DNA of 64,000 nucleotides. Source: Rapana venosa. Lineage: Eukaryota > Mollusca > Gastropoda > Neogastropoda > Muricidae. A program made the translations under genes and the position numbers. The stretch lies in the NCBI GenBank assembly GCA_028751875.1, contig CM054155.1:54503018-54567017 (forward strand), given 5' to 3'. Numbering within the stretch: position 1 is the stretch's first letter; the number at the start of each line of letters is the position of its first letter. The notes beneath the pieces were generated by a model. That model was given only the letters and a program-made list of their open reading frames with translations. It did no database searches and was not told the origin of the DNA. Below are positions 11,287-22,134 of this stretch, piece by piece.

Positions 11287-11301
11287 TGTGTGTGTGTGTG
11301 T
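11228..11301 (+). repeat. Imperfect (TG)n microsatellite
   Basis: TG units are interrupted by TGGTG steps at 11253 and 11279. A GCGTGCGCGCG tract follows. Confidence 0.9.
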
Positions 11302-11349
11302 TGTTGTGTTCGTGCGTGCGCGCGTGTGTGTTCATTTTTTTAATTTATT

Positions 11350-11608
11350 TTTTTCTTTTATTTCAAGAATAATGCAGTTTGATAAATTTTACCATCCCTT
11401 CCCACCAGGCATACGCACAAGATGTCCTGCGTGTGTTTGCCCACGGGACCTCGGTTTTTAGTCTCATCTGAAGGACTTTTGGGGGAGTAGAGTACGTACT
11501 AATGTTAACTCCAGAGGAAAAGTCCACTTGAACGAGATTCGTACTGCAGGTCAGCAGATTACGAGCGTAATGCGCCTTACTCTAACCACCAGGCTATCCT
11601 AACCCCCC

Positions 11609-11612
<4 letters not shown>
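11350..11612 (-). mobile_element. tRNA-derived SINE
   Basis: The minus strand from 11612 reads GGTTAGGATAGCCTGGTGG, an RNA polymerase III A-box-like tRNA head. A B-box-like GTACGAATCTC follows about 50 bases on, and then a body with no coding content. The intact-looking A and B boxes, without a folded mature tRNA, point to a SINE rather than a tRNA gene. The 3' limit is uncertain. Confidence 0.55.
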
Positions 11613-11692
<80 letters not shown>

Positions 11693-11694
11693 AA
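11611..11694 (+). repeat. (TA)n(TG)n compound microsatellite
   Basis: TA units run to about 11642 and pass into about 25 TG units. The tract sits between a SINE and the 3' tail of the LINE to its right. Confidence 0.95.
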
Positions 11695-11779
11695 AGTCAA
11701 AGTCAAAGTCAAATGATTTATTTGTTAGGCCACGGACCCATACAAATGGAGTTCACATCCGCATAACATGCACATACAT

Positions 11780-12642
11780 TTACACAGTTCCACATTCAAG
11801 TGCATCTTTCCTGATTATATATGCTTTGTAGACGTGGTTACAGAGTTTCGTAATAATGTCTTTGTTTCCGCAAGAAAGCAGTAGCACAAATTTGAACATT
11901 GAGGGTTTTCTGTAGTATTTGGGGGGAATAAGTTGTGAACGTAAATCAGTATACTTTGGACACACCAACAAAAAGTACAGTTCTGTTTCAGGAGTTTCTG
12001 CACAAAAAGGACAATAAGCATTGTTCACATTCACACTATACATACCATAACTCAGAAAATGTGAGCGCAAAGGCAGTGTGCCAATTCTAAATCTTGTAAC
12101 TATTTTACGCATGTTAAGACATGTCACAACTCGAAAGTATGGACGTAAGGTCAAGGAATCAGCGTATGTAGAGTACACTGCGTAAAAGTCATGTGATTCA
12201 AGAGCAGAATGCCAGTCTTGTGAACACGAGTCAATTAAACGCTGTTGAAAGTGTGCGATAAATATCCGACATCTCCTACAAACTGTGCTTACTATACAAT
12301 GCCATAACCAAACATATACAACATATTCCGAACTTTGCATGCCCATGTAGTATAATTCTGACTTTGAATAAGCAGAAGCATTGAGTACGCTTCTTTAGGA
12401 TATCTCGAATCATCCATACCAACAATGCACAGCCAAAACTTTATACACTTGGCAAAAATATTGACCTTAGGCGGTAAACCGCTCAACTCTCCATAAACTA
12501 AATGTCTTGGAGTTCTCTGACTAACACACATGTAGCGTTTCATGGCTGATAGATGCACCCTTTCAATAATGTCATGGTTATTTACTATGCCCCATATTTC
12601 TGCGCCGTAAGTCAATATTGGCTGGATCTGAATGTCAAACAA
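11780..12642 (-). pseudogene. LINE ORF2 C-terminal domain with Cys/His knuckle
   Basis: The region starts with QIQPILTYGAEIWGIV, the standard block after the RT thumb. It changes frame near 12330 and continues to a zinc-knuckle-like motif, CPFCAETPETELYFLLVCP, followed by a helical tail. Such a knuckle at the end of ORF2 is common in LINEs and is thought to bind nucleic acid. Related C-termini occur as orphan pieces at 27890-28488 and 62340-62980, both minus strand. Confidence 0.75.
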
Positions 12643-12675
12643 CTTAAAAAATATATCTGGTGAATGTTCTCCAAT

Positions 12676-14115
12676 TTACCAAAGTAGCCTTAGTATAGCT
12701 GTAACCCCTTTTCGAGCACGATCAGACAAGTCTTTTAGTGTGGACTGGAATGAAAGTCGTGTAGTGAGAATAATGCCCAGATATTTGTACATGTTTACTG
12801 TCTCTAACATATCATCCCCATACCTCCATTTTTCATTCTCAGCCAAGAAACCACCGTTTCTAAAGACAACAACGTTCGATTTTTCGAGGTTAACAACCAA
12901 ATCTAAATGTTTAGCAGTGTTGTGTAATACATTGATCTGAGTCTGTAGTCCAATAACGCTGTCTGACAAAAGTACAACGTCGTCTGCGAATAGCAAGATA
13001 AGTACCCGAGTCAAATAAGATGACAACTGAATGCCATGCCTGCCATTTTCATTAATGTCTTTGGTCAGTTCAATAATTAATAAAGAAAACAAAACTGGAG
13101 AACACACTTCTCCCTGTTTCAAACCACGTGGACATAAAAACGTGTCTGTCAGCTTAGGACCAGCTCGAATGCGGACTTTCACAACATCATACATGCTTTT
13201 TAGTGCATTCAAAAATTTTCCTCTTATTCCGTTTACATGCAAAATTTTCCACAGTTTATCCCTACTAACAGTGTCGAAGGCTTTTCTGGAGTCTATGAAA
13301 GCAGCATAAAGTTTTCTATGTCTTAACAGTTGCTTCTGAACACAAGCCATAAGAGTAAACACATGATCAGTGGTACAATGTTTTTCCCTAAATCCTGCTT
13401 GTTCCTCGCCTAAAACATCATTTTCCTTAATCCACTCAGAAAGCCGTTTATTCAAGATAAAGCTGTACAGTTTACTACAAATGTTTAGTAATGAAATCCC
13501 ACGATAGTTATCTGGCTGATTCGCGTCACCCTTTTTGTGTAAAGGCTGTAAGATGGCCATTGTCCAGTCATCAGGAAACATACCCTCTTCAAAGATATGG
13601 TTGAAAAACTTTAATAGGAACGGCAAAATTACATTGATGCTGTTTTTATAAAACTCGCCGATTAGTCCATCAGGACCTGCGGCTTTCTGACTTTTCAAGG
13701 CTTTGACAGCACAGACAATTTCAGACTCTGTTACTGACTGTTCTAGCTCACCACTTTCAAACTGGATATCTACATTATCATAGTAAGTGTCAAAGTTAGT
13801 GTTGCTGGTACAACATGTAGGAGGTACTTCATTAAAAACATTTTGAAAGTGGTGAAACCATGTATCTATAGTTATGGTGTTGTAGCTACTTTGTCTGGGC
13901 CTAACAGAGCGAACTGTGTCCCAGAACTGTTTGCTGTCATTTAAATGACGTTTTAGTGACTCCAGCACGTTCTCTCTGTGTGCCCTTTTCTTTAACTCTA
14001 GTAATCTCTTGTACTCTCTCCTCTTTTGAAAATTTTGCAGTGGAGAAGACATATCAGCAGCTCTATTAACTTTACGCAGGTGCTTCCTTAAAACTGTTCT
14101 GCTCTGTTTACATTC
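12676..14115 (-). pseudogene. LINE reverse transcriptase domain
   Basis: A continuous RT core reads AAGPDGLIGEFYKN, LQPLHKKGDANQPDNYRGIS, EEQAGFREKHCTTDHVF, FIDSRKAFDTVSRDKLW (motif A), GLKQGEVCSPVLFSL (motif B) and LLFADDVVLLSDS (catalytic aspartate pair). The frame is open from the TAA at 14116 to another TAA at 12676. The sequence on both sides is in the same frame, so each stop looks like a single-base loss. All core catalytic residues are present. Confidence 0.85.
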
Positions 14116-15285
14116 TTAATCAAACCAAACCTTACGTTTTTCACTGCCAAAGACAACCGTTTTTTTCATTTCTTCTCCTGCAATAATGAAACATTCATTG
14201 AATTTTTTTAAAGCTTGATTAATGTCATTACCTACAAGTCTTGTGGCTTCACTCACTATACTGGTAACACTTTCAGTCTGCATTTTCTCTTGGAAAGTCA
14301 ACTTTTTGTCATCATCCCATTGAAATTTTGTAATAGAGGTAATTTCACTCTTTACTTGGCTAGCTAGGTAAGGATTTGTCTTTGCACACACAAAGGACAA
14401 CTCGACAGCAGCGTGCTTGGTTTCTATTAGAGGGCTAACTTTTAAACTACAGCAGGATGACAACAGAGATCGTGATGTGATAAAATAGTCTATGACACTA
14501 CAACCATTTTGTGACAAATACGTATAATCACTATGGCAATCAACATGCTGTAAACCATTCAAGACAACCAAACTAAATTCATTGCACATGTTTATCATAT
14601 ATCGGCCAAAGGCATTGACTGCAGTATCCTTTGACACTCGTTTAAAGGCATCAGTCATGTCTGCTCTGTCAGCTGACTCGTCTCTGTCATAGATGTCACT
14701 GATGTCATCCACAGGGTCAGAGCAATCACAGTTTAGTGCACCAGTTCTAGCATTTAGATCACCACAAATGATCAAAGGCAAGTCACCACACTCCTTAATT
14801 ACATCCAACAGACAGTCTTCTAATATAGAAACGCCATTGTAGATATCAGTCTCTTCGTAGTATTTAGAATTTTCAGGGGGTATGTAAGCTCCAATTAATA
14901 TACAATCTGTCTGGGTACCAAGGAGCTCCCCGCCAAGTTTCAATACCAGAATATTGTCCGTTTCGATGTTTATTTGTTTAACATAAATACACAATTCTTT
15001 TCTTATTAGGAGAACCAATCCACCCGACAAACGACCATGCACACTGTCCGACACTTTCACCCCTGGGCAAGAAAAACACTTATGCATAGGGAATAAGGAA
15101 TGGGGTATGGTTTCAGTGAATGTTTCTACAAACAAAACTATATCATATTTGTTAACAAAAGTTAATAAATCAAACTCATTTCGAAGTCGCCAAAGACCCT
15201 CTACATTTAAAGATACTAGCGATAGCTTATCGCTATTACGTACAAACGATATTTCGGCACTGTCGTCTGCAGAAGCACCAGGCAT
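14116..15285 (-). pseudogene. LINE AP-type endonuclease domain (ORF2 start)
   Basis: ORF2 begins with the methionine at 15283-15285, 8 bases after the ORF1 stop. The endonuclease shows SLVSLNVEGL, VLFVETFTE (catalytic glutamate), GGLVLLIRKEL, LIICGDLNARTG, FSLVVLNGLQ, SVIDYFITS and TKHAAVEL. The last has TKH where SDH is usual. It ends at a TAA at 14116-14118 just after KVWFD. The frame then continues open into the RT, so the stop uncouples endonuclease from polymerase. Confidence 0.8.
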
Positions 15286-15293
15286 TGTGGGAA

Positions 15294-17132
15294 CTATCCC
15301 ACCAGGCCGCTGGCCTCCAGGCTGAGAGCGTGCAGGGCCCTGGCCTGACCGTCAGCGATGTGCTTCTTGCCTTGCTCAGTGACACTGCCTGAGCCAGACG
15401 CCACAGAGGGACTGCTTTTTCTGAACACCTCCCTCCAGTCCTTTGACAGACCACCCACCTGCTTGCTGGGCATGCTGGTACTCTGGTGACGACTTCTTGT
15501 GTGTATGGATGAGACACCAGGACGACCAGCTTGTTGCATTTGCCTCTGTGTGGAAACTCTGCCCCGGCCCTTACCTCTCCGGTCATCGCCACGACTGGAA
15601 CCGTCACAGCCAGCCACCTGTCCTTCAGCTGGGCTGTTCAGGGGAGATCCTCTTCCGAACCCCCGGGGTGAGGAAGCTCCCTCACTCCCAGGGGGACTGG
15701 CGGAACGTTCCTCTGCTGCTCCACCCAGTCCACCAGCCTCCTCTGACACCGCGTCCTCTTCGTCTGCATCCTGGTGTGGGCTGTCAGCATCCTGTCGTCT
15801 CCCAGAAGAAGTGTCTTCTGCTGCTGCTGCTGCTGTTGTCTGCTGCGTTGCCGTGTCAGCCGTAGCGGTCATACTGCTACCGCCTCCCTCATGTGACCAG
15901 GATTCTGGAAGCTGCTCTTCTTCAGACAACAGGGGTTCAAAGTTGTCTGCCGTGTTGTCTTCTGTATGGTCTGTGTTGTCTGGAAGTCCTTCAGTCAGAC
16001 TACCCTGACTGTCGTTAGTAGTCACTGGTGGCTGCACTGCTGGATCTGTAGAGCCTGCATCTGGGACATTCCGCTGCTCCTTTATTTCTTCACTGCCTCT
16101 CTCTTCACCAGCTGCTCTTCTCTCTGTACCCCCTTTCTCCCTCCTGCTGCACGACTCCCAATCCTTGACACCGTTCTTTCTCCAGTTGTCATGTCGCTGA
16201 GTGCCCCAGATGGGCTGAGTGTTGTTGACCCTGGAATCACCCGCCACTACCACACGTCCATTTTTCAGGTAGCCCCTTTTTCCTTCTGCTTTCAACTTCT
16301 GCATCTGCTGGTGCTGGGCAGGAGTCAGGTCTGGCCCCACTCTGATTCCCGAGGCTCTGGTCATTGAATGCCTGCACTCTCTCTTGGACATCAGTGACTT
16401 GGTCAGTTCACGGTTCTTGAAGGTGATGATGACTGGTCTAGGCATCCTACCATTAGGATTGCCAACACACACAGCATCTTCAATGTCTCCGAGGCCCAGG
16501 ACAAAATCATCAGAACCAAAATATGAGTTCAACGTACCGCTGATCTTGTCTGTGAGAGATGTCCACGTCTCATTCCTTTCTTCATCTAAGCCCGTCAGCT
16601 TCAGGTTCTTTCGGCGCAAGTCAGACTTTAGACGGTCCAGCTGACTGTGCAACATGTCCGCGTACTGCTCCGACTCCCGCACTCTTCTGTAGAGGTCCTG
16701 GATGTTGTCTGCATTTTCTTGCACTGTTTTGGTGAGCCATGTCAACGGCTGTTTAATGTCTGACATGTCTTGAGAAACAGCGTAGTGATTCACCGCCATC
16801 TGTCGCTGCATGTCAGTACCTTGCTGACTGACCCCAGACATCACGGACAGCACTGACTGCATTTTCTGGGACAGGCCGTGAAGGTTGGCATTCGCCTGTG
16901 GCTGAAGGGGGCGGGGTAGGGGACCAGGATTCTGTTCAATGTCGCCACATCTCATCAGCATTGCCACATTCAGAAAGATCAGAATGAAATCATTGGGCCT
17001 ACATGAAACAGGAACCTTGATCGTTTTGATAAATCTTGCTGTTGCTTTCCTTGCCCTGCCTGCCATGAAAGCAATGAATGTCCAGACAAAGATGCCCACT
17101 ACAACCCTCCATTGTACAATCCCTATAGGCAT
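15294..17132 (-). CDS. LINE ORF1 protein, 612 residues, 2A leader
   Basis: This is an RNA-binding ORF1 protein of a non-LTR retrotransposon, fully open. Residues 1-60 are basic and hydrophobic (VVVGIFVWTFIAF, then FILIFLNVAMLMRC) and resemble a signal or membrane leader. They run straight into DIEQNPGP at residues 64-71, a canonical 2A ribosome-skipping motif. Residues about 80-170 are a helical, probable coiled coil. RRKNLKLTGLDEERNETW at about 172-190 starts the RRM-like domain, which reaches about residue 300 (PRPVIITFKNREL, KGYLKNGRV-type block). From about 310 to 612 the chain is low-complexity, rich in S, G, E, D, Q and A. The AUG at 17132 is chosen because it includes the leader. Transcription is unproven. 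Confidence 0.85.
   Translation of the reverse strand: MPIGIVQWRVVVGIFVWTFIAFMAGRARKATARFIKTIKVPVSCRPNDFILIFLNVAMLMRCGDIEQNPGPLPRPLQPQANANLHGLSQKMQSVLSVMSGVSQQGTDMQRQMAVNHYAVSQDMSDIKQPLTWLTKTVQENADNIQDLYRRVRESEQYADMLHSQLDRLKSDLRRKNLKLTGLDEERNETWTSLTDKISGTLNSYFGSDDFVLGLGDIEDAVCVGNPNGRMPRPVIITFKNRELTKSLMSKRECRHSMTRASGIRVGPDLTPAQHQQMQKLKAEGKRGYLKNGRVVVAGDSRVNNTQPIWGTQRHDNWRKNGVKDWESCSRREKGGTERRAAGEERGSEEIKEQRNVPDAGSTDPAVQPPVTTNDSQGSLTEGLPDNTDHTEDNTADNFEPLLSEEEQLPESWSHEGGGSSMTATADTATQQTTAAAAAEDTSSGRRQDADSPHQDADEEDAVSEEAGGLGGAAEERSASPPGSEGASSPRGFGRGSPLNSPAEGQVAGCDGSSRGDDRRGKGRGRVSTQRQMQQAGRPGVSSIHTRSRHQSTSMPSKQVGGLSKDWREVFRKSSPSVASGSGSVTEQGKKHIADGQARALHALSLEASGLVG
16920..16943 (-). other. 2A ribosome-skipping motif (DIEQNPGP)
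   Basis: The codons for D-I-E-Q-N-P-G-P match the 2A consensus D(V/I)ExNPGP exactly. A hydrophobic stretch and CG precede them, as in 2A sequences reported from other animal LINEs. In such motifs the ribosome fails to form the final Gly-Pro bond, giving two proteins from one frame. Here the products would be a leader of about 70 residues and an ORF1 protein starting with proline. Activity is inferred from the motif alone. Confidence 0.85.
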
Positions 17133-17254
17133 TCTTGCCTGTCAGGAATGGGGAAAAAACTAAGTCGAATTTTCAACAGGTTGAGTGTTATATCGCTGTA
17201 CAAAACTCAGAGCGCTAGCCAAACACGTCCGAACACATCGGCAGTCGCTGGTGA

Positions 17255-17264
<10 letters not shown>

Positions 17265-17297
<33 letters not shown>
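17265..17297 (+). repeat. (TG)n microsatellite
   Basis: About 16 TG units lie just beyond the 5' side of the 2A-bearing LINE. Confidence 0.9.
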
Positions 17298-17299
<2 letters not shown>

Positions 17300-17303
<4 letters not shown>

Positions 17304-17950
17304 TTGATCTTTATTAATAATGAACTTGTATTTTTTTCTCTTCTGAAATTGTGTTTGGGTAATAGTTTGTCGTAAATGCAGAATGATATAAATTGAGAAT
17401 TTGAAATATCACATTAAATATTTTTATCAATTTACATAGCAATTCAAGTACATGTGTATGTAGGTGTTTTCACGCGTCAATGCGTGAGTGTATATGTATC
17501 AGCGGGTATGTTCAATCTCGGATATGCAAGCATACTCAGATGAGCGCGGAAGAAAAGCAGTTCTGTATATTTGCCGTTGAAATGGCTAATGTTGGGTTAA
17601 CTTTTGTGGTTTTTCATTGATCTCTAGATTTATTAATAATTAAATGGCAATTTGAGTAATTCATTTCAATGCTAGTCCACATGAACTTGTTTATAAAATC
17701 ATTGATTCATTCAAGTTTGTTTCATTTCTTTTCCCATAAGGGCCTGGTGTAAAAAGGCCTCTGGCTTATCTGATTACCCCCAATAAAATATCCGAGTTAC
17801 ACACACACACACACACACACGTTCGCGCGTGCGCGCATACACAGAAACACTCTTTAACTCCATTTACTCCTCTAGGGGAAATGAAGGATTTCAAACAAAG
17901 TCAACAGGAGAATACACCTAACAGCAATACATCCCAAAATATTAGTAATA
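17300..17950. other. No gene; short (AC)n at 17800-17820
   Basis: AT-rich spacer between two minus-strand LINEs. It holds an (AC)n run of about 10 units and nothing else I can support. Confidence 0.5.
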
Positions 17951-17955
17951 CTAAC

Positions 17956-19635
17956 TTATTTCTTTCTTTTCTTTCTTTCATCTGACGATGGTGCCTTTCG
18001 GCGTCGCGGGGAGACACAGACGTCTGTCTGCAGCAAAGCTGGAGGCTTGATGTAGTGACAGGTCATGGGCTCGCAGGGTGTCAGCCACGGAGTCGCTCCA
18101 TCGTCTCCTCGGTCTACCTCTGGCTTTCCAGCCATTGTGTTTGGTGGTGTATGCCCGTAGGGCTGGTTGGTTGGGCGGCATTCTAGTGAGGTGCCAAACC
18201 ACCTGATCCTTTGTTGTTCAAAATGGTGGAGATATGGTGTTAGTCCGACCATGTCTCTGATCACCTCATTCTTGATCTTGTCGCGTCTGGTCTTGTTGAC
18301 AGCTTTTCTCAGGCAGCGCATTTCACATGTGACCAGTTTTCTCTCTAAGGCTTTTGTTAGGGCCCATGTCTGACACTGGTATGTGAGTGTTGGAACGAAG
18401 ATAGCGTTGATGAGTTTTGCCTTGGTGCTCATTGGGATGCTGGAATGTTTTAGAAGGGGGGCGAGTTGGTAACTGACTGCGTTTGCTTTCTGGCATCTTG
18501 TTTCTATCTCTCTGTCCAATTTTCCATCTTCAGTGAAGAGGCTGCCAAGGCATTTACATTCTTTGGTCTGTTTCAGCTGGGTGCCATTGATGTTGATTTC
18601 CAGTTTTCCTGGATTTCTGCTGACAGACATAACTTATGTTTTGGTGATACTGATCTTCATGTCATACCTCTCGCAGCTTGTGTTGAGTTGGTCTGTGGGT
18701 TCTTGAAGAGCTGCTTTGTTCGGATTCATTAAGGACTGGTCGTCAGCAAATAAAAGTTCATTCAGGGCCTCAAGATCTGGGTTGGCTTCCTTTGTAATCT
18801 GGTCCATGTAGATTACGAAGAGAAGGGGAGAGAGTACGCAGCCTTGCCTGACCCCTGATGTAACCGGGAACCAGTCGGATGTTCCACTGGCTGTTCGGAC
18901 TGCGCTCATACTGTTGGCATAGATTGCTCTGATGTATATCAAGCAACTGCCCATTCACGTCGTACTGCTCAAGGATTTCCAGACTTGTCTCTGTTGACTC
19001 GGGTCGAAAGCTTTCTCTTGATCAACGAATACTGTATGCAGGTCTTGGTTGTATTCGATGGCTCTTTCACACAGCTGTCGGAGTGCGAAAATGGCATCTG
19101 TGCACCCTCTTCCTTTCCGAAAGCCAAACTGGGCATTGCTCAGTAGGTGTTCTGCTTTGGCTCTTGTGCGCTGTTCCAGAATCTTTGCATACATTTTCCC
19201 TACATGGCTGAGAAGTGAATCGCCTCTGTAGGTGCTGCATTCTCTCTTGCTGCCCTTCTTCTTCCAAATTGGCACCACTATTGCATTTGCCAGCCATTGG
19301 TACTTTCCTCTCTTCCCATGCTTCTGAAGATGATGGTGAGCCACTTAACTCCCGTTTCTTCTCCGCATGCAAGGATGGCTTCAGTTGTTATGCCGTCATC
19401 GCCTGCCGCTTTGCCCATTGGGCTGGTCTAATTGCTTTTCTTGTTTCAGCTTCAAGGATTGGGGTTCTAACTGGTCTTTATAGCGTGGTGAGAACTGAGA
19501 GCTGGAGGCTTGTGCTCCAGATGGGTTTAAAAGATCTTTAAAATAATCTTTCCATCGTTCGAATTTTCCCTTTTCTTTTGTGCAAGTCCCTCCCATTTCA
19601 CATTTACTATGTTGTGGGGATTTAAAGGGGCTCAC
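17956..19635 (-). pseudogene. RTE-like reverse transcriptase and C-terminus
   Basis: One frame runs through the whole region with in-frame stops near 19344, 18955 and 18631-18636. The blocks, in order, are AIVVPIWKKKGSKRECSTYR and AQFGFRKGRGCTDAIFALRQ; VFVDQEKAFDPSQ (motif A); SGVRQGCVLSPLLFVIYMDQ (motif B); NELLFADDQSLM (catalytic pair); and KECKCLGSLFTEDGKLD. The C-terminal YQCQTWALTKALERKL and LVTCEMRCLRKAV follow. The catalytic residues are present, but the stops disable the protein. Confidence 0.75.
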
Positions 19636-19639
19636 TCTT

Positions 19640-21100
19640 TACTTCATCGTCCTTCACATTTTTGGAAAATTTTCTCTTGGAAAGGTTCTACAAATTTTCA
19701 CTTCACTTCTCCCCCAAAGTCGCCCAAGATTTTTCTTTAGAGGCTTTCCACACGTTTACTATGCCCTTCTTGCGCTCTGTCTTACTGTTCTCTTTGTTTT
19801 GGGTCTTGACGAAGCTTAAAATTAGTGCTTTTTATTTTTGATGGCTTCCTTCACCTTTTGGGTTCCCAAAGCTGTACTTTCCTTTTTTTTCCCTCCCCCC
19901 TTCTTTTCCCGCAAACTTCCCTTAAAAGGTGTTAAGAGGCTGGTTTGAAGGTGCCCAGACTTGCTCCATGTTTGAGAAGTGTTGTACAATGGAGTCAATT
20001 TTCACCTTGATACACAGGGATCTGTTCTTGCATTTCTTTTCTTTCAGTTTTGAAGGGGTTTATCTTTTCAGGCGGGGTTTTTTCGCAGTTGTTATTTTCT
20101 TCTTCTGAGTACTGGAATAAAATGCGGGCCCTGTGGTCATTTTTTAGGTTGGCATTGGGGATGGTTTTTTGAGTCTTTATGGCGTAACGGTTCTAGTCTT
20201 GCAAGTTAAAGTCGATTTGAGACGAGATGTTGGGGGGTCTTTTCCACTTGTACCAGGGGAAAATTTTGGGAGGCTCGGTGTTGGAAAAAGGTTTTTGGTG
20301 ATGATCAGATCATCCTGCTAAGTTCTAGCCTGGTTTTCCCGTTTTAATTGCAATGTTCGGGTCACGATTCCAAGATTTTTTGTCCACGGGTTTTTCTTCT
20401 CTCACCAATTTGGGCCGTTGAAATCACCCATGACATACGGGTCCCTTTGTCGGGGGTGCTGTTAGAGGCGAGAGCTTTTGAAGAAGGTTTTTCCCCTCTT
20501 CTGGTCAAATCGTTACACGGGCATACTTGGATTAGTAAAACGATTTGTTGGACTTTCTTACACCGATTTTAATCATCTTCTGATATGGTTCGCCTCATGA
20601 GATTTTTTTGCTATGTAGGGGTGTAGGATGAATCAACCCCAAAAGCTTGCTCTCTGGTTTTTCCCTACTCAACCCCAAAAGAAAAAAAATTTTGAATGGA
20701 TTTCTTTCTTTCCCTTTTGTCCTTTCTTCCGGTCGAAATGCCCATGATGGAGATCTTTCTTTTTGGTCAGAATTCCAAAATTTTCTGGTTCCCTTGTTTG
20801 TTAGGCCGCAATTTTCCATCTCCAAATTTGTATCACTGTTCCTATCTCGATTCCGTTCATTGCGAGGTCTTTTTTCCCTTTGGGTACCGTCCATTTGTAT
20901 TCTTTTCAGTTTTCTTACGGTGTAAAGCCATGTCGGCTTGCTAGGCAGTACAGCTTCACCAAGCCCCGTTACCCAAAACTTGATCTTTTTCCGTTTCCCA
21001 CGACGGGGACGGGGTTGGACTTTGGGGAAAACGAAATCTAACGGAACGGGAAAGCGGGAAATTTTCATTGAAAAATAAATAAACGAGCAGTAAAGACCCA
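19640..21100 (-). pseudogene. Endonuclease half of the RTE-like element, heavily degraded
   Basis: Plus-strand phrases such as GTTGAAATCACCCATGACAT (about 20416-20435) parallel the endonuclease GDFNAK region of the copy at 9.9 kb. The order is as expected for a minus-strand endonuclease. No readable frame remains. T, G and A homopolymers are unusually common, so at least part of the damage may be sequencing error rather than age. Confidence 0.4.
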
Positions 21101-21779
21101 ACATAATTAAGTACCAGATTTCTGAAAAAAGTTTTTTTTTTTTAAATTATCTTGTGCAAACTGAGATGAAATTTCAAGAAATTTTGGGGCCCAAACCCAT
21201 AATTTTAACAGTAACAGGAAACTTTTCTATGTTTGTATTTCTCAACCTTTAAAAATTTAGCTTGACAGGACTAATAAAAGTGCCCGGGGTTTAATTATTT
21301 TTTGGGGAAAATTTGAAAAAGGGGCATTCCATGATAAAGTGAAATTTATCCCTAAGACAGAATACTGCTATTGGGAAAATACTTGTTTTTTCTTTTTTTT
21401 ATGTTAAAGGGAAAAATTCCCAACCTCTAGGAAAACTTCGACAAAACCCCAACGAAATACATAGATTTACCGAGGTCATTTAAAAAGGGGCTTTTTTACA
21501 TAACTGACCACAAGAAAGAAGTTTAGAAAACTGGAATGAGACCCCGGGACTGGGACCTTTGAAAACAGAAAAAAAGCTTTCTTTTTATTTCTTCGATCAA
21601 AGTTAATGGAGTAAGATAGAGGAGGGGAAGGTCTGCCAAGGATGTGCGGCTGCTTTTGACACAAATTGACTGGGGGCTTTTTAAAATTTGTATATTAAAC
21701 AGTATCAGCTGGCCCCCAAAATGCAGACACCGCGAGCTGGTTAGTAATTTAAACAACACTCTCAAAAATCGATCATTAA

Positions 21780-21965
21780 TCGGGTGAAGCAAGACTGTGT
21801 GATCCCACTGTTTCTAATGAGCCCACAACAAACTCACTCAGGATATGAACTGACCGCAGTCCGAAAAGACCCTGCAACTTGAATTTCAAACCTGTGACCT
21901 TCCACCCAGGAATCCAATACGCTAACCACTGCGCCATGGCGGCTGGGTGGGTTTTTTTCCATCTA
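21780..21965 (-). mobile_element. tRNA-derived SINE
   Basis: The minus strand from about 21950 reads CCGCCATGGCGCAGTGGTTA (A-box-like). About 45 bases later a B-box-like CACAGGTTTGAAATTC follows, and then an unrelated body. The same head occurs at 41325-41520, plus strand. The 3' boundary is approximate. Confidence 0.65.
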
Positions 21966-22134
21966 GACATAATCAGCATTATGGATGTAGGTCCAAGCAC
22001 AGGGCTCCTCAGCATACAAAGCATTAACAGCCCCAAATTTTGCACACGTGCCGTGCAAGAAGGAAACGTTTAAGAATGATAAGAAAGAAAACATCAGCTT
22101 GAAAATAAAAAAATAAAACGGTAAAGGTGTCCTA

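Larger units (their letters stand above)
11695..17160 (-). mobile_element. Nearly complete two-ORF LINE with 2A-bearing ORF1
   Basis: This is a minus-strand non-LTR element of about 5.4 kb. ORF1 (17132-15294) is intact. ORF2 (15285 to about 11780) holds endonuclease, RT and a C-terminal Cys/His knuckle. The 3' end carries repeated TTTGAC units (11695-11721 on the plus strand as TCAAAG). ORF2 is broken only by in-frame TAA codons at 14116-14118 and 12676-12678 and by one frameshift near 12330, so the copy is relatively young. ORF1 and ORF2 are 8 bases apart. The clade is I/Nimb-like or Tx1-like by motif style; a tree would be needed to decide. Confidence 0.85.
17952..21100 (-). mobile_element. 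Second RTE-like LINE, poor-quality 5' half
   Basis: This minus-strand element ends in a GAAA-rich tail (TTTC repeats at 17957-17981). The 3' half (17956 to about 19560) reads cleanly as RT plus C-terminus. The 5' half (about 19560-21100) keeps scattered endonuclease resemblance but is full of homopolymer runs and frame breaks. It belongs to a different subfamily from the elements at 7.4 and 55.6 kb, with FVDQEKAFD in motif A instead of FIDFKKAFD. Confidence 0.7.

Noticed and set aside
20595..21104. Basic 169-residue protein on the minus strand
   Set aside because: It lies in the low-quality endonuclease half of an RTE-like element. Its composition reflects homopolymer errors.
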